This document shows, in pieces, positions 61,909-64,000 of a stretch of 64,000 bases of DNA. The notes below the pieces were generated by a model. The model had not been told where the DNA came from. It made no database searches and worked only from the letters and a program-made list of their open reading frames with translations. Position numbers and translations under genes: made by a program. This stretch comes from Symbiodinium natans (lineage: Eukaryota > Sar > Dinophyceae > Suessiales > Symbiodiniaceae), in assembly GCA_905221605.1 (NCBI GenBank), contig CAJNDS010002535.1, positions 1,152,001 to 1,216,000 on the forward strand. The letters run 5' to 3'. Numbering within the stretch: the stretch's first letter is position 1; each line of letters begins with the position of its first letter.

Positions 61909-61963
61909 CCCTAAACCTAAACCCTAAACCCTAAACCCTAAACCCTCAACCCTAAACCCGAAA
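61909..61963. repeat. Interstitial telomere-like tract (CCCTAAA)n
   Basis: Six to seven units of CCCTAAA with variants (CCCTCAA, CCCGAAA). The complement TTTAGGG is the telomere repeat reported for dinoflagellates and plants. It may be an internal relic or a subtelomeric position. Confidence 0.8.
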
Positions 61964-61984
61964 CCAAAACGTGAAGACACCTTT

Positions 61985-62038
61985 GAAGCTAAGCTTCTTG
62001 AGGCCCTTAAGTCTCTAAGCGTTTTGAGGCCACTAAAC
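61985..62038. repeat. Minisatellite left of the second split-repeat element
   Basis: Units like 'cttgaggcccttaagtctct' plus 'aagcgttttgaggccactaaa'. The same family continues on the other side of the element at 63785-63905, so the element sits inside this array. Confidence 0.75.
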
Positions 62039-62192
62039 TCCAACCCTAATCCTATGTCCCAAAAGGGAGGGGCTTAGGGTACCAACAACTCGCTCTCCTG
62101 TTTTCAGCGGTGCTGCTCTGGGCGAAAGAGTGGAATGCTTCGTGGGAAAGGCTGGGCAAGATCCCACGAGCATGTAAGGCCATCACACCCCC
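62039..62192 (-). repeat. Terminal repeat B2 of the small element
   Basis: 154 bp identical to 62542-62695 (offset 503). The following spacer has a 23-bp tandem duplication (ggggctactccactttggga). Confidence 0.9.
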
Positions 62193-62353
62193 TGTTGAGG
62201 TGAGATGAGGTCCCGAGGCGGGACCGGGGCTACTCCACTTTGGGAGGCAAGTGGGCATTTCTGAGGGGCTACTCCACTTTGGGAGGCGGGATCCGGACGG
62301 ATCCAGGCTTTTGGCTGATATGCTTTGAGTGCGCAAGGGCAGTGGTGGGTGGG

Positions 62354-62494
62354 CGAAAAGCAGAAAGCCCCACCTAGGGGTTAGGTCAAGGCCAGCTGTG
62401 AGCCGGAGATGCTCCAGCTGTGCAAGGCTTGTTTAGGCGTGCGGTGCATGATTCACTTGTGGGAAAACACACGGGAACCAAAAAACCCGAAGCG
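62354..62494 (-). repeat. Internal repeat A2 of the small element
   Basis: 141 bp matching 63634-63784; separated from B1 by 47 bp. Confidence 0.9.
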
Positions 62495-62541
62495 TTCTCC
62501 CAACAAGCACTGCATGACCTAACCCTAGTTGGGGAGAGGAG

Positions 62542-62695
62542 TCCAACCCTAATCCTATGTCCCAAAAGGGAGGGGCTTAGGGTACCAACAACTCGCTCTC
62601 CTGTTTTCAGCGGTGCTGCTCTGGGCGAAAGAGTGGAATGCTTCGTGGGAAAGGCTGGGCAAGATCCCACGAGCATGTAAGGCCATCACACCCCC
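62542..62695 (-). repeat. Repeat B1 of the small element
   Basis: Inner copy of the 154-bp B repeat, directly after the RNase H fragment in element sense. Confidence 0.9.
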
Positions 62696-63207
62696 ACTTC
62701 CGGGGCCCAGGGCAGACCGGTGAATGCATCAGGCCTCTCTACCCCCACCGCGGGCGGTCTGGCTGGTGCCCGGGGCACTAGGCTGAATGCGTCCGAGGGC
62801 CATAGGCTGACCTCGTGCTCCGACCGTGCTAGGTCTTGCAGATGGACGTGGAATCTCTTGGATTTGGTCGTGCCGGTGAACTTCTGTAGGCGGTTTCGGC
62901 TGAGGTCATCCGCGTCCGTGTTTTTTACCCCCGGTATGTGGCCCACTTCTAGGCTTAGACCCTTAGCGTGGGCCCAAGAGGCCACCTTCTGCAGGAAGAG
63001 GCAGAGGGGAAAGGCTGTGGTAAACAGCTTATTGACTGAAGCTTGTGTGGGGCTGTTGTCACTGAGAGTGGGCAAGCAAAAGCGAAGGCTGGAGCAACCG
63101 GTGGCCGCGTAGGCCATCTGCAATAGGACCCACTGGGCGATTGTTTCGAAGCAGGCAATATATTGCTGGGCGTCCTTCGTGAGGAAAGAGTAGATCTCGT
63201 AGCTCCA
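62686..63207 (-). pseudogene. RNase H C-terminal fragment
   Basis: Reading from about 63207: WSYEIYSFLTKDAQQYIACF, then FETIAQWVLL (catalytic-type Glu), LSDNSPTQASVNKLFTT (Asp of the DN motif) and HIPGVKNTDADDLSRNRL (final Asp region). These are the second to fourth acidic motifs of a retroelement RNase H. The first motif and the whole RT are missing. The frame runs into repeat B1 and stops. Confidence 0.7.
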
Positions 63208-63215
63208 GGATGGGG

Positions 63216-63542
63216 CTCGGCGGGGCCCATGTGCGCATCCATTGTAGTAGGCAAGCCAGAGGCTCCAAGAGGAGTGTGCATCACCGATTCAGGCGTGGAG
63301 ATCTGTGCAGTAGTAGGCGCTGTGCGGGTCCTGAAGCGGACCGGAGGGGTGGTGTCCTCTGGGCCTGGTTCGTAGCCAGAACAAGGCGTGGTGTAGTCGT
63401 CTTGGGCAGGTTGTGCAAACAGGGCCAGTCTGCCCTCATGCAAGTAGACCAGATCATCCCAAGTGAGGACGTAGTCGTAGCGTCCGCCATCTGAAGAGCT
63501 GCGAACTTCTGTGCGGATGGGCATGTTTGCACGGTAGGCCAT
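63216..63542 (-). pseudogene. Possible 5' ORF remnant of the small element
   Basis: ATG 63540-63542 opens a frame (MAYRANMPIRTEVRSSSDGG, YDYVLTWDDLVYLHEGRL) that looks like ordinary protein for about 110 codons, then loses character where the RNase H fragment begins in another frame. This is probably the start of the element's first ORF joined to the end of pol by deletion near 63215. Confidence 0.45.
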
Positions 63543-63633
63543 GGCTGGGCGTGCAAGCTACAAAAACACCAGGATTACGAGGCCTGGAGGCTCTAGAAAG
63601 AACTAAGAGCGTAGAAGGCCTTGACCGAAAAGC

Positions 63634-63784
63634 CGAAAAGCAGAAAGCCCCACCTAGGGGTTAGGTCAAGGCCAGCTGTGAGCCGGAGATGCTCCAGCTG
63701 TGCAAGGCTTGTTTAGGCGTAATGCGAATAGCGGTGCATGATTCACTTGTGGGAAAACACACGGGAACCAAAAAACCCGAAGCG
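63634..63784 (-). repeat. Terminal repeat A1 of the small element
   Basis: 151 bp; equals A2 plus a 10-bp insertion (aatgcgaata). Confidence 0.9.
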
Positions 63785-63905
63785 GCCCTAAACTCCCTGA
63801 GTCTCTAAACGTTTTGAGGCCCCTAAGCTCTCTTAAAGTTTCTAAGCTTCTCGAGGCCCCTAAACTCCCTTAAAGTCTCTGAGCATTTTGAGGCCCTTCA
63901 ACCAT
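63785..63905. repeat. Minisatellite right of the second split-repeat element
   Basis: Three units of about 37 bp built on 'ttttgaggcccctaaactcc' and 'ttaaagtctctgagc'. It continues the array left of the element. Confidence 0.75.
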
Positions 63906-63971
63906 GCTTTGAGTTGTTGGTGTTTAGCTTGCAGGGTCCAACCCTGCAGGCTCATTGCTTCTTCGACTTAA

Positions 63972-63987
63972 AACGGTTCGAACCGTT
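63972..63987. repeat. 16-bp perfect palindrome
   Basis: AACGGTTCGAACCGTT near the window end. It may be part of a longer structure cut off by the window edge. Confidence 0.6.
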
Positions 63988-64000
63988 CGTCGGTTTTGTA

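Larger units (their letters stand above)
62039..63784 (-). mobile_element. Second split-direct-repeat element, internally deleted
   Basis: In element sense: A1 (63784-63634), about 0.94 kb internal part, B1 (62695-62542), A2 (62494-62354), B2 (62192-62039). A1 and A2 are identical except for a 10-bp insert in A1; B1 and B2 are identical over 154 bp. This is the same A1-B1-A2-B2 plan as the 11-kb YR element, but the repeat sequences are unrelated. Inside, only a possible first-ORF start and the last part of an RNase H remain, so the copy is a non-autonomous deletion derivative, presumably mobilised by a full-length relative. Confidence 0.8.

Overview
The window looks like nuclear DNA of a dinoflagellate, probably a symbiodiniacean-like one. 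The sequence shows four things that point there: (1) giant retroelements with lysine/glycine-rich, CCCH-finger Gag proteins and YVDD reverse transcriptases; (2) a sequence in one LTR matching the 3' half of the dinoflagellate spliced leader (TTTTGGCTCAAG); (3) two nuclear copies of mitochondrial cox1 with the stem-loop-rich flanks typical of dinoflagellate mtDNA; (4) a CCCTAAA-type telomere-like tract. I see no complete host gene. The only host-like coding stretch is one exon-sized segment resembling the membrane domain of a peroxisomal (ABCD) transporter.

Layout. 1-6518: apparently non-coding flank with simple repeats. 6519-23775: a structurally complete LTR retrotransposon of 17.3 kb on the minus strand, with 294-bp LTRs differing at 2 positions. 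Read 5' to 3' it encodes Gag, a damaged protease, an ORF with the reverse transcriptase (RT) thumb, RNase H and a Ty3-type integrase, then, out of the usual order, the RT fingers/palm (YVDD), a Tpt1/KptA-like RNA 2'-phosphotransferase, and a RanBP2-finger/transmembrane/SWIM/phospholipase-D-type protein. 23776-24897: a 1.1-kb TAC-type microsatellite abutting the 5' LTR. 24.9-38.1 kb: low-coding host DNA with the ABCD-like exon. 38.1-39.0 kb: mitochondrial insert with the cox1 5' end. 39-44.7 kb: tandem and dispersed repeats and a SINE-like insert.

44714-55996: a tyrosine-recombinase (YR) retrotransposon on the minus strand with the split-direct-repeat plan A1-ORFs-B1-A2-B2 of PAT/Ngaro/Kangaroo elements. 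It carries two ORFs of unknown function, the YR, Gag, a 2-oxoglutarate/Fe(II) dioxygenase-like domain joined to a C5-methyltransferase-like domain, RT and RNase H. It is flanked by 50-51-bp copies of a SINE-like sequence. 56.2-56.5 kb: a second cox1 insert. 57.6-62 kb: minisatellites, a LINE endonuclease fragment, a TTAAGAC array and a telomere-like tract. 62039-63784: a second, internally deleted split-direct-repeat element that keeps only an RNase H end, sitting in a minisatellite.

How it fits together: the window is mainly a record of retroelement activity. The two large elements each carry accessory enzymes beyond the usual replication set. In the LTR element these are RNA-end or nucleic-acid processing folds (Tpt1-like, PLD-like). 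In the YR element they are DNA or RNA modification folds (2OG oxygenase, methyltransferase-like). Both have long, GC-rich, little-decayed reading frames joined by frameshifts or a stop codon, so whether they are active, use recoding, or are recent but broken copies cannot be settled from the sequence alone.
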